Below, in pieces: positions 33,244-46,531 of a stretch of DNA of 64,000 nucleotides. Both the position numbers and the translations under genes were made by a program. Under the pieces are notes generated by a model. It ran no database searches. It saw only the letters and a list, made by a program, of their open reading frames with translations, and was not told the origin of the DNA. The stretch covers positions 149,868,237-149,932,236 of the forward strand of contig CM070899.1 of NCBI GenBank assembly GCA_036417435.1, read 5' to 3'. Source of the DNA: Inia geoffrensis (Eukaryota > Chordata > Mammalia > Artiodactyla > Iniidae). The number at the start of each line of letters is the position of its first letter. The first letter of the stretch is position 1.

Positions 33244-36200
33244 ATTGCTTCTGTGTCTTGGCTATTGTGAAAATGGTTGCAGTGCAGCTGTTGAAGCCTG
33301 TGTCTTCTCGGCGCTGGTCTTTTCAGGCGAGAGGCTCAGCGGTGGCCCTGCTGGATGGAATGGTGGCTCAATTTTTACCTTTAAATGCAGCTCCTTTCTG
33401 TTCCCATTATTGGCTGTTACCGCTTTCCATCTCACCAGCAGTTAGAGGGTGCACAGTTCTCTGAAACCCCTTCGGCATTTATTGTTTGTTGACTTTTTGC
33501 GGATGGTAGTTGACTTGTGTGAGTTGAATCCTTTTTGTAGATTAGATTTGCATGAGTCTAATAATTCCTGATGTTGAGCTGTTTTCCATTTTTCTTTTTT
33601 TGAAAAAGAGTGAGTAAAACTTACCTCTTCATCCTATCTCCTTGAAACATTTGCCTGTGTTTAATTTTTTTGGCCATTCGCAGCTCAGGACATTTTTTGA
33701 GGTCACGTGTCCTTTACTGCCCTGAGTCCTTGTGAATGTTAAGTGACCGTTAGCTGTGGGTTTAAAGCCGCTTTTGCGGGAAACGGCCACAAGGCGGCAG
33801 CATTTCTACATTTCCAAATCAGGGTTTTGGGCAACAGAGCCTTCCTGGAAATCGTGTTAGCAGGCTGCAAATTAGAGTGAAACGTGCCAGGGCAAACCCC
33901 CAAGAGCTTAAAGCTCCTTACTTCTTGTTTGTTTTTTACATTTAGTTTTTATTTATTATCAGAGCAAATTTGATAAAAATATTGTGTGTGTTCTAGGTGT
34001 ACAGAACCTGGTTCATTATATCTATGCATCGATCTATTCATCTTTGGATCCTTTCCCGTGTAGGTCATTACAGAGTGTTGAGTAGACCTCTCTTGGTATT
34101 CCACAGGTATTTTGTGATTATATATTTCATAAGTATTAGTACATGTCTGTTAAGTTCCATATCCTAATTCATATGTTCCTTACACCATTCCATGTGGTTA
34201 AACATATTTTTGTGTTCAGAATCCATGTGTGTCCTTCTCTAGGAAATAATTTCAGGGGTATCCATTTTTAGGTAACACCTATAACTGATGTCATAGGATA
34301 TCTGTCTCTTGGGTTCTTTCTTCGTTCAAGTTGGCTGATTATTTCTAGAGCCTTCCATGGTGGTGCCAAGGGCAATGTTTCATTCTTTTCCTTGGCTAAT
34401 ATTCCATTGTGTACATGGACCACTTCTTTTTGCTGCATTTCTCTGTTGATGGACATTTTGGTTTCTTCCAATTCTTGGCTATGGTACATGTTGCTGGAAT
34501 GCAGGATTGCCAGCCTGTGTCTTTTTGATTCTAGTCTACTCAGGAGATAGGCCCATCAGTGGGCCTACCAGATCATATGGTAGCTCAATTTTTACCTTGC
34601 AATGCACCTCCATTCTGTTCTCAATACTGGCTGTTACCAGGTTACATCCCAACAGCAGCAAGAGTGTACGGCGTTCTCTAAAACCCCTTCAGCATTCATT
34701 CTTTGTACACGTTTTTGCTGATGATCATTCTGACAGCCGTGAGGTGAACGTTTTTGTAGATTGGACTTGCATGACTTCATTAATTCCTGATGTTAAGCAT
34801 TTTTCCATTCCCAGTTTTGTAACCAAAAACAAAAAAAAAAAGAAAGAAAAAGTAAGAGAAGACAAACGTGTGTAAAATGACCTCTTGAAATTGTCGTTTT
34901 GAATTGTGGATGTCTTTTGAATATTTTTTTCGATATAGGACCTCAGGATTTGTTTTCAGGGCAGGTGTCATTTACAGGCCTGTAATTATTTTGAATATCA
35001 GCTGATCATTAGCCCTGGGTTTAAAGCTGCTATTGTGTGAAACGGCCACAATGTGGCAGCAGTTCTCCTTTATAAAATCTGTTTACTAGGGCAACAGAGC
35101 CTCAATGGAAGTCGCGCTGTAGGTTGTAAATTGGAATGGAATGTGCCAGGAAAAAGCGCCGTAAGTTTATGTCTCAGTACTTCTTGTTCGTTTTATTAAT
35201 TTAATTTTTATTTTTTATCACAGCAAGTTTGATTACAATGTTATGCTTGTTGTACGTGTGCAAGATGTGGTTCTTTTACACATATCCATGTGTCTATTCT
35301 TCCTGGCATCCTTTTCCCATGGTCTTTGGTGATTATATACTTCACCTGTGTTTGTATATGTCTGTTAACTCCAATAGCCTAATGTAGCCAATCCTCACAC
35401 CTTTCCACTGGTGAACCATAAGTTTGTTTAATGAATCTGTGATTGCCTTTCTCTCTGCAAATATCTTCACTGGTGTCAGTTTTTAGGTAACACCTATAAG
35501 TGATATCCTAGGATATGTGTCTTTCTCTTTCTGACTTACTACAAGTTGCGTGATTACGCCTAGACTCATCTATGGTGCTGCAAATGGAATTGTGTCATTT
35601 TTTTCCTTGGCTAATATTCTGTGTGTACACATACCAGTTCTTCTTTGTCCACTCATCTGTTGATGGACTTTTTGGTTGCTTTCATGTCTTGGCTATTGTA
35701 GTACTGTTGCAATGCAGATTTGCCTGCCTGTGTCTTTCCAATTCTGTCTTTGTAGCTTATGGGCCCAGGAGTGGGCCCGCTGGATCATATGGTAGCTCAA
35801 TGTTCACCTTGTAAAGGCACGTCCATTCTGTTCTCATTCGTGGCTCTTACCAGGTTACGTCCCACTTAAAGTTGAGGGTATGCACTTCTCCACAACCCCT
35901 TCAGCATTTACTGTTTGTGGTTTTTTTCTGATGTTTATTGTGACTGGTGTGAGCTGATACCTCTTTGTGGTTGGATTTGCATGGGTCTCACAATCCCTTG
36001 AAATTGAGCTTTCAGGCATGTCCGTTTTCTTCTTCAAACTGTGAGTGCAGCTTCCCTCTTCATATGGTTTTCCTGAAGTATGTGCCACATTTTGTAATAT
36101 TTTTGCCATTACCGCCCTCAAGACATTTTGAGGGCAGGTTCATTTACAGTCCCTCCAGTACTTGTGCGTATAAAGTGATCCTTAGCACAGGTTTTAAGGC

Positions 36201-37670
36201 TGCTGTTGCAGGTAACGGCCAGAGGGCGGCAGCCTTTCTGCTTTCCCCACTCTGGTAACTAGGGAAACAGACCTTCCTGCCAGTGGTGTTCTTCGGTTAT
36301 AAATTAGAGTGGGATGTGCCCGGTTAATCCCCCAAATGCTGATGTCTCCTTACTTATGTTTGTTTTTTAATTTGAATTTATATTTCGTATTGGAGCCCTA
36401 TGCCATTGTGTACATGGACCACTTCTTCTTTGTGCATTACCCTGTTGATGGACATTTTTGTTGCTTCCAAAGGTTGGCTATGGTAAATATAGCTGGAGTG
36501 CAGGATTGCCAGCCTGTGTCTTTTTCATTCTCATCCTCTGAGGCGATAGGCCCTGCAGGGGTTAAGCCTGATTGAATGGTAGCTCAATATTTACCTTTTC
36601 AAGGCACCTTGCTTTTGTTTTCATTACTGGCTCTTACCATGTCCCACTTTGAACCGAGGGTACGCATTTCTCCACAGCCCCTACAGCATTTATTCTTTGC
36701 AGAAATTTTGCTCACGGCCATTCTGACTGGTGTGAGCTGATAGGTTTTTGCAATTTGGATTTGCATGTCTGTAATAATTCCTAATGTTCAGCACTTTTCC
36801 ACGCCTTTTTTATATCTGTGAAACAAAAACAGAAAAGAAACACTGTGACTACAATAAACCTCTTGAAATTGTCTTCTCGGAAGGTTGCCCTGAGTCGATT
36901 TTCGACCCAGGATTTTTTTGAGGGCAGGTGTCGTTTAAAACAGGCCTGCAATGAGTGTGAATATTTAGTGACCATTAGCACTGGGTTTCAAGCTGCTGTT
37001 GTGGGAAATGGCCACAAGGCGGCAGCATTTCTCCATTCCCAAACCTGATGACTAGGGCAGCAGAGCCTTTCTGGAAGTCGTGTTCCCAGGCTGTAAATTA
37101 GAATGGAATGCGCCAGGAAAAGCCCGCATAAGATCATGTCACATTACTTGTTGTTCGATTTTTAAATTTTTTTAATCGGGGTAACGATTAGAATATTTTT
37201 TGTCTTAGGTGTACACAGTCTGGTTCATTTGTACGATGTATGTATATATATTCATGTACACATCCACTTCCCATGTAAATTATTGCAGAGTGTTCCGTAG
37301 GCCTCCCTTGCTATATGGTCGGTCTTTTTGATATATATATTTAATATGTATTTGTATACTTATGGTAATCCTAATCTTAATCTATCCATTCCCCCCACCT
37401 TTCCTTTTAGAAAAGCGTAGTTTGTTTTCTAAGTCTGTGAGTGTCTTTCTCTGTGGAAATATGTTCATTTGTGTCATTTGTTAGATAACGCCTATAAGTG
37501 ATATCATAGGATATATGTCTTTTGCTTTCCGACTTACCTCGTGTTCTGTGATTACCTCTAGGCTGCTCTATGGTGCCTCAAAGAGCAGTGTTTCATTGTC
37601 TTTCATCGTTAATATGCCTTTGTGTCCATGGACCACTTCTTTATCCATTCATCTGTTGATGGACATTTTG
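33244..37670 (-). repeat. Satellite unit 8 (mosaic, 4427 bp)
   Basis: Monomer B starts at 33918, C at 35177, D at 36350 and A at 37144. The length is 6 bp below the mode: 1 bp in the G-run of A and 5 bp in the spacer of B, where AAAGCTGCTATTG near 35021 replaces the longer AAAGCAGGCCGTTTATTG. The A portion is of the unit 2/11 type. The B portion from about 34919, and D (GCATTACCCTG near 36436), match unit 9. Confidence 0.95.
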
Positions 37671-40600
37671 ATTGCTTCTGTGTCTTGGCTATTGTGAAAA
37701 TGGTTGCAGTGCAGCTGTTGAAGCCTGTGTCTTCTCGGCGCTGGTCTTTTCAGGCGAGAGGCTCAGCGGTGGCCCTGCTGGATGGAATGGTGGCTCAATT
37801 TTTACCTTTAAATGCAGCTCCTTTCTGTTCCCATTATTGGCTGTTACCGCTTTCCATCTCACCAGCAGTTAGAGGGTGCACAGTTCTCTGAAACCCCTTC
37901 GGCATTTATTGTTTGTTGACTTTTTGCGGATGGTAGTTGACTTGTGTGAGTTGAATCCTTTTTGTAGATTAGATTTGCATGAGTCTAATAATTCCTGATG
38001 TTGAGCTGTTTTCCATTTTTCTTTTTTTGAAAAAGAGTGAGTAAAACTTACCTCTTCATACTATCTCCTTGAAACATTTGCCTGTGTTTAATTTTTTTGG
38101 CCATTCGCAGCTCAGGACATTTTTTGAGGTCACGTGTCCTTTACTGCCCTGAGTCCTTGTGAATGTTAAGTGACCGTTAGCTGTGGGTTTAAAGCCGCTT
38201 TTGCGGGAAACGGCCACAAGGCGGCAGCATTTCTACATTTCCAAATCGGGGTTTTGGGGCAACAGAGCCTTCCTGGAAATCGTGTTAGCAGGCTGCAAAT
38301 TAGAGTGAAATGTGCCAGGGCAAACCCCCAAGAGCTTAAAGCTCCTTACTTCTTGTTTGTTTTTTACATTTAATTTTTATTTATTATCAGAGCAAATTTG
38401 ATAAAAATATTGTGTGTGTTCTAGGTGTACAGAACCTGGTTCATTATATCTATGCATCGATCTATTCATCTTTGGATCCTTTCCCGTGTAGGTCATTACA
38501 GAGTGTTGAGTAGACCTCTCTTGGTATTCCACAGGTATTTTGTGATTATATATTTCATAAGTATTAGTACATGTCTGTTAAGTTCCATATCCTAATTCAT
38601 ATGTTCCTTACACCATTCCATGTGGTTAAACATATTTTTGTGTTCAGAATCCATGTGTGTCCTTCTCTAGGAAATAATTTCAGGGGTATCCATTTTTAGG
38701 TAACACCTATAACTGATGTCATAGGATATCTGTCTCTTGGGTTCTTTCTTCGTTCAAGTTGGCTGATTATTTCTAGAGCCTTCCATGGTGGTGCCAAGGG
38801 CAATGTTTCATTCTTTTCCTTGGCTAATATTCCATTGTGTACATGGACCACTTCTTTTTGCTGCATTTCTCTGTTGATGGACATTTTGGTTTCTTCCAAT
38901 TCTTGGCTATGGTACATGTTGCTGGAATGCAGGATTGCCAGCCTGTGTCTTTTTGATTCTAGTCTACTCAGGAGATAGGCCCATCAGTGGGCCTACCAGA
39001 TCATATGGTAGCTCAATTTTTACCTTGCAATGCACCTCCATTCTGTTCTCAATACTGGCTGTTACCAGGTTACATCCCAACAGCAGCAAGAGTGTACGGC
39101 GTTCTCTAAAACCCCTTCAGCATTCATTCTTTGTACACGTTTTTGCTGATGATCATTCTGACAGCCGTGAGGTGAACGTTTTTGTAGATTGGACTTGCAT
39201 GACTTCATTAATTCCTGATGTTAAGCATTTTTCCATTCCCAGTTTTGTAACCAAAAACAAAAAAAAAAAGAAAGAAAAAGTAAGAGAAGACAAACGTGTG
39301 TAAAATGACCTCTTGAAATTGTCGTTTTGAATTGTGGATGTCTTTTGAATATTTTTTTCGATATAGGACCTCAGGATTTGTTTTCAGGGCAGGTGTCATT
39401 TACAGGCCTGTAATTATTTTGAATATCAGCTGATCATTAGCCCTGGGTTTAAAGCTGCTATTGTGTGAAACGGCCACAATGTGGCAGCAGTTCTCCTTTA
39501 TAAAATCTGTTTACTAGGGCAACAGAGCCTCAATGGAAGTCGCGCTGTAGGTTGTAAATTGGAATGGAATGTGCCAGGAAAAAGCGCCGTAAGTTTATGT
39601 CTCAGTACTTCTTGTTCGTTTTATTAATTTAATTTTTATTTTTTATCACAGCAAGTTTGATTACAATGTTATGCTTGTTGTACGTGTGCAAGATGTGGTT
39701 CTTTTACACATATCCATGTGTCTATTCTTCCTGGCATCCTTTTCCCATGGTCTTTGGTGATTATATACTTCACCTGTGTTTGTATATGTCTGTTAACTCC
39801 AATAGCCTAATGTAGCCAATCCTCACACCTTTCCACTGGTGAACCATAAGTTTGTTTAATGAATCTGTGATTGCCTTTCTCTCTGCAAATATCTTCACTG
39901 GTGTCAGTTTTTAGGTAACACCTATAAGTGATATCCTAGGATATGTGTCTTTCTCTTTCTGACTTACTACAAGTTGCGTGATTACGCCTAGACTCATCTA
40001 TGGTGCTGCAAATGGAATTGTGTCATTTTTTTCCTTGGCTAATATTCTGTGTGTACACATACCAGTTCTTCTTTGTCCACTCATCTGTTGATGGACTTTT
40101 TGGTTGCTTTCATGTCTTGGCTATTGTAGTACTGTTGCAATGCAGATTTGCCTGCCTGTGTCTTTCCAATTCTGTCTTTGTAGCTTATGGGCCCAGGAGT
40201 GGGCCCGCTGGATCATATGGTAGCTCAATGTTCACCTTGTAAAGGCACGTCCATTCTGTTCTCATTCGTGGCTCTTACCAGGTTACGTCCCACTTAAAGT
40301 TGAGGGTATGCACTTCTCCACAACCCCTTCAGCATTTACTGTTTGTGGTTTTTTTCTGATGTTTATTGTGACTGGTGTGAGCTGATACCTCTTTGTGGTT
40401 GGATTTGCATGGGTCTCACAATCCCTTGAAATTGAGCTTTCAGGCATGTCCGTTTTCTTCTTCAAACTGTGAGTGCAGCTTCCCTCTTCATATGGTTTTC
40501 CTGAAGTATGTGCCACATTTTGTAATATTTTTGCCATTACCGCCCTCAAGACATTTTGAGGGCAGGTTCATTTACAGTCCCTCCAGTACTTGTGCGTATA

Positions 40601-42098
40601 AAGTGATCCTTAGCACAGGTTTTAAGGCTGCTGTTGCAGGTAACGGCCAGAGGGCGGCAGCCTTTCTGCTTTCCCCACTCTGGTAACTAGGGAAACAGAC
40701 CTTCCTGCCAGTGGTGTTCTTCGGTTATAAATTAGAGTGGGATGTGCCCGGTTAATCCCCCAAATGCTGATGTCTCCTTACTTATGTTTGTTTTTTAATT
40801 TGAATTTATATTTCGTATTGGAGCCCTATGCCATTGTGTACATGGACCACTTCTTCTTTGTGCATTACCCTGTTGATGGACATTTTTGTTGCTTCCAAAG
40901 GTTGGCTATGGTAAATATAGCTGGAGTGCAGGATTGCCAGCCTGTGTCTTTTTCATTCTCATCCTCTGAGGCGATAGGCCCTGCAGGGGTTAAGCCTGAT
41001 TGAATGGTAGCTCAATATTTACCTTTTCAAGGCACCTTGCTTTTGTTTTCATTACTGGCTCTTACCATGTCCCACTTTGAACCGAGGGTACGCATTTCTC
41101 CACAGCCCCTACAGCATTTATTCTTTGCAGAAATTTTGCTCACGGCCATTCTGACTGGTGTGAGCTGATAGGTTTTTGCAATTTGGATTTGCATGTCTGT
41201 AATAATTCCTAATGTTCAGCACTTTTCCACGCCTTTTTTATATCTGTGAAACAAAAACAGAAAAGAAACACTGTGACTACAATAAACCTCTTGAAATTGT
41301 CTTCTCGGAAGGTTGCCCTGAGTCGATTTTCGACCCAGGATTTTTTTGAGGGCAGGTGTCGTTTAAAACAGGCCTGCAATGAGTGTGAATATTTAGTGAC
41401 CATTAGCACTGGGTTTCAAGCTGCTGTTGTGGGAAATGGCCACAAGGCGGCAGCATTTCTCCATTCCCAAACCTGATGACTAGGGCAGCAGAGCCTTTCT
41501 GGAAGTCGTGTTCCCAGGCTGTAAATTAGAATGGAATGCGCCAGGAAAAGCCCGCATAAGATCATGTCACATTACTTGTTGTTCGATTTTTAAATTTTTT
41601 TAATCGGGGTAACGATTAGAATATTTTTTGTCTTAGGTGTACACAGTCTGGTTCATTTGTACGATGTATGTATATATATTCATGTACACATCCACTTCCC
41701 ATGTAAATTATTGCAGAGTGTTCCGTAGGCCTCCCTTGCTATATGGTCGGTCTTTTTGATATATATATTTAATATGTATTTGTATACTTATGGTAATCCT
41801 AATCTTAATCTATCCATTCCCCCCACCTTTCCTTTTAGAAAAGCGTAGTTTGTTTTCTAAGTCTGTGAGTGTCTTTCTCTGTGGAAATATGTTCATTTGT
41901 GTCATTTGTTAGATAACGCCTATAAGTGATATCATAGGATATATGTCTTTTGCTTTCCGACTTACCTCGTGTTCTGTGATTACCTCTAGGCTGCTCTATG
42001 GTGCCTCAAAGAGCAGTGTTTCATTGTCTTTCATCGTTAATATGCCTTTGTGTCCATGGACCACTTCTTTATCCATTCATCTGTTGATGGACATTTTG
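37671..42098 (-). repeat. Satellite unit 9 (near-duplicate of the distal part of unit 8)
   Basis: Length 4428 bp. Monomer B starts at 38346, C at 39605, D at 40778 and A at 41572. It shares with unit 8 alone GAATATTTTTTTCG in B, AGCTGATCATTAG in B and GCATTACCCTG in D. It shares the short AAAGCTGCTATTG form with units 8 and 13. Its A portion has the full G-run, unlike unit 8. Confidence 0.95.
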
Positions 42099-45000
42099 AT
42101 TGCTTCTGTGTCTTGGCTATTGTGAAAATGGTTGCAGTGCAGCTGTTGAAGCCTGTGTCTTCTCGGCGCTGGTCTTTTCAGGCGAGAGGCTCAGCGGTGG
42201 CCCTGCTGGATGGAATGGTGGCTCAATTTTTACCTTTAAATGCAGCTCCTTTCTGTTCCCATTATTGGCTGTTACCGCTTTCCATCTCACCAGCAGTTAG
42301 AGGGTGCACAGTTCTCTGAAACCCCTTCGGCATTTATTGTTTGTTGACTTTTTGCGGATGGTAGTTGACTTGTGTGAGTTGAATCCTTTTTGTAGATTAG
42401 ATTTGCATGAGTCTAATAATTCCTGATGTTGAGCTGTTTTCCATTTTTCTTTTTTTGAAAAAGAGTGAGTAAAACTTACCTCTTCATACTATCTCCTTGA
42501 AACATTTGCCTGTGTTTAATTTTTTTGGCCATTCGCAGCTCAGGACATTTTTTGAGGTCACGTGTCCTTTACTGCCCTGAGTCCTTGTGAATGTTAAGTG
42601 ACCGTTAGCTGTGGGTTTAAAGCCGCTTTTGCGGGAAACGGCCACAAGGCGGCAGCATTTCTACATTTCCAAATCGGGGTTTTGGGGCAACAGAGCCTTC
42701 CTGGAAATCGTGTTAGCAGGCTGCAAATTAGAGTGAAATGTGCCAGGGCAAACCCCCAAGAGCTTAAAGCTCCTTACTTCTTGTTTGTTTTTTACATTTA
42801 ATTTTTATTTATTATCAGAGCAAATTTGATAAAAATATTGTGTGTGTTCTAGGTGTACAGAACCTGGTTCATTATATCTATGCATCGATCTATTCATCTT
42901 TGGATCCTTTCCCGTGTAGGTCATTACAGAGTGTTGAGTAGACCTCTCTTGGTATTCCACAGGTATTTTGTGATTATATATTTCATAAGTATTAGTACAT
43001 GTCTGTTAAGTTCCATATCCTAATTCATATGTTCCTTACACCATTCCATGTGGTTAAACATATTTTTGTGTTCAGAATCCATGTGTGTCCTTCTCTAGGA
43101 AATAATTTCAGGGGTATCCATTTTTAGGTAACACCTATAACTGATGTCATAGGATATCTGTCTCTTGGGTTCTTTCTTCGTTCAAGTTGGCTGATTATTT
43201 CTAGAGCCTTCCATGGTGGTGCCAAGGGCAATGTTTCATTCTTTTCCTTGGCTAATATTCCATTGTGTACATGGACCACTTCTTTTTGCTGCATTTCTCT
43301 GTTGATGGACATTTTGGTTTCTTCCAATTCTTGGCTATGGTACATGTTGCTGGAATGCAGGATTGCCAGCCTGTGTCTTTTTGATTCTAGTCTACTCAGG
43401 AGATAGGCCCATCAGTGGGCCTACCAGATCATATGGTAGCTCAATTTTTACCTTGCAATGCACCTCCATTCTGTTCTCAATACTGGCTGTTACCAGGTTA
43501 CATCCCAACAGCAGCAAGAGTGTACGGCGTTCTCTAAAACCCCTTCAGCATTCATTCTTTGTACACGTTTTTGCTGATGATCATTCTGACAGCCGTGAGG
43601 TGAACGTTTTTGTAGATTGGACTTGCATGACTTCATTAATTCCTGATGTTAAGCATTTTTCCATTCCCAGTTTTGTAACCAAAAACAAAAAAAAAAAGAA
43701 AGAAAAAGTAAGAGAAGACAAACGTGTGTAAAATGACCTCTTGAAATTGTCATTTTGAATTGTGGATGTCTTTTGAATTTTTTGGTCGATATAGGACCTC
43801 AGGATTTGTTTTCAGGGCAGGTGTCATTTACAGGCCTGTAATTATTTTGAATATCAACTGACCATTAGCCCTGGGTTTAAAGCAGGCCGTTTATTGTGTG
43901 AAACGGCCACAATGTGGCAGCAGTTCTCCTTTATAAAATCTGTTTACTAGGGCAACAGAGCCTCAATGGAAGTCGCGCTGTAGGTTGTAAATTGGAATGG
44001 AATGTGCCAGGAAAAAGCGCCGTAAGTTTATGTCTCAGTACTTCTTGTTCGTTTTATTAATTTAATTTTTATTTTTTATCACAGCAAGTTTGATTACAAT
44101 GTTATGCTTGTTGTACGTGTGCAAGATGTGGTTCTTTTACACATATCCATGTGTCTATTCTTCCTGGCATCCTTTTCCCATGGTCTTTGGTGATTATATA
44201 CTTCACCTGTGTTTGTATATGTCTGTTAACTCCAATAGCCTAATGTAGCCAGTCCTCACACCTTTCCACTGGTGAACCATAAGTTTGTTTAATGAATCTG
44301 TGATTGCCTTTCTCTCTGCAAATATCTTCACTGGTGTCAGTTTTTAGGTAACACCTATAAGTGATATCCTAGGATATGTGTCTTTCTCTTTCTGACTTAC
44401 TACAAGTTGCGTGATTACGCCTAGACTCATCTATGGTGCTGCAAATGGAATTGTGTCATTTTTTTCCTTGGCTAATATTCTGTGTGTACACATACCAGTT
44501 CTTCTTTGTCCACTCATCTGTTGATGGACTTTTTGGTTGCTTTCATGTCTTGGCTATTGTAGTACTGTTGCAATGCAGATTTGCCTGCCTGTGTCTTTCC
44601 AATTCTGTCTTTGTAGCTTATGGGCCCAGGAGTGGGCCCGCTGGATCATATGGTAGCTCAATGTTCACCTTGTAAAGGCACGTCCATTCTGTTCTCATTC
44701 GTGGCTCTTACCAGGTTACGTCCCACTTAAAGTTGAGGGTATGCACTTCTCCACAACCCCTTCAGCATTTACTGTTTGTGGTTTTTTTCTGATGTTTATT
44801 GTGACTGGTGTGAGCTGATACCTCTTTGTGGTTGGATTTGCATGGGTCTCACAATCCCTTGAAATTGAGCTTTCAGGCATGTCCGTTTTCTTCTTCAAAC
44901 TGTGAGTGCAGCTTCCCTCTTCATATGGTTTTCCTGAAGTATGTGCCACATTTTGTAATATTTTTGCCATTACCGCCCTCAAGACATTTTGAGGGCAGGT

Positions 45001-46531
45001 TCATTTACAGTCCCTCCAGTACTTGTGCGTATAAAGTGATCCTTAGCACAGGTTTTAAGGCTGCTGTTGCAGGTAACGGCCAGAGGGCGGCAGCCTTTCT
45101 GCTTTCCCCACTCTGGTAACTAGGGAAACAGACCTTCCTGCCAGTGGTGTTCTTCGGTTATAAATTAGAGTGGGATGTGCCCGGTTAATCCCCCAAATGC
45201 TGATGTCTCCTTACTTATGTTTGTTTTTTAATTTGAATTTATATTTCGTATTGGAGCCCTATGCCATTGTGTACATGGACCACTTCTTCTTTGTGCATTC
45301 CCCTGTTGATGGACATTTTTGTTGCTTCCAAAGGTTGGCTATGGTAAATATAGCTGGAGTGCAGGATTGCCAGCCTGTGTCTTTTTCATTCTCATCCTCT
45401 GAGGCGATAGGCCCTGCAGGGGTTAAGCCTGATTGAATGGTAGCTCAATATTTACCTTTTCAAGGCACCTTGCTTTTGTTTTCATTACTGGCTCTTACCA
45501 TGTCCCACTTTGAACCGAGGGTACGCATTTCTCCACAGCCCCTACAGCATTTATTCTTTGCAGAAATTTTGCTCACGGCCATTCTGACTGGTGTGAGCTG
45601 ATAGGTTTTTGCAATTTGGATTTGCATGTCTGTAATAATTCCTAATGTTCAGCACTTTTCCACGCCTTTTTTATATCTGTGAAACAAAAACAGAAAAGAA
45701 ACACTGTGACTACAATAAACCTCTTGAAATTGTCTTCTCGGAAGGTTGCCCTGAGTCGATTTTCGACCCAGGATTTTTTTGAGGGCAGGTGTCGTTTAAA
45801 ACAGGCCTGCAATGAGTGTGAATATTTAGTGACCATTAGCACTGGGTTTCAAGCTGCTGTTGTGGGAAATGGCCACAAGGCGGCAGCATTTCTCCATTCC
45901 CAAACCTGATGACTAGGGCAGCAGAGCCTTTCTGGAAGTCGTGTTCCCAGGCTGTAAATTAGAATGGAATGCGCCAGGAAAAGCCCGCATAAGATCATGT
46001 CACATTACTTGTTGTTCGATTTTTAAATTTTTTTAATCGGGGTAACGATTAGAATATTTTTTGTCTTAGGTGTACACAGTCTGGTTCATTTGTACGATGT
46101 ATGTATATATATTCATGTACACATCCACTTCCCATGTAAATTATTGCAGAGTGTTCCGTAGGCCTCCCTTGCTATATGGTCGGTCTTTTTGATATATATA
46201 TTTAATATGTATTTGTATACTTATGGTAATCCTAATCTTAATCTATCCATTCCCCCCACCTTTCCTTTTAGAAAAGCGTAGTTTGTTTTCTAAGTCTGTG
46301 AGTGTCTTTCTCTGTGGAAATATGTTCATTTGTGTCATTTGTTAGATAACGCCTATAAGTGATATCATAGGATATATGTCTTTTGCTTTCCGACTTACCT
46401 CGTGTTCTGTGATTACCTCTAGGCTGCTCTATGGTGCCTCAAAGAGCAGTGTTTCATTGTCTTTCATCGTTAATATGCCTTTGTGTCCATGGACCACTTC
46501 TTTATCCATTCACCTGTTGATGGACATTTTG
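42099..46531 (-). repeat. Satellite unit 10
   Basis: Length 4433 bp. Monomer B starts at 42774, C at 44038, D at 45211 and A at 46005. It has the common states at most sites (CATACTATC, GAAATGTGCC, TCATATGG, GTCATTTTG). AGCCAGTCC near 44248 is shared with units 1 and 12. Confidence 0.95.
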
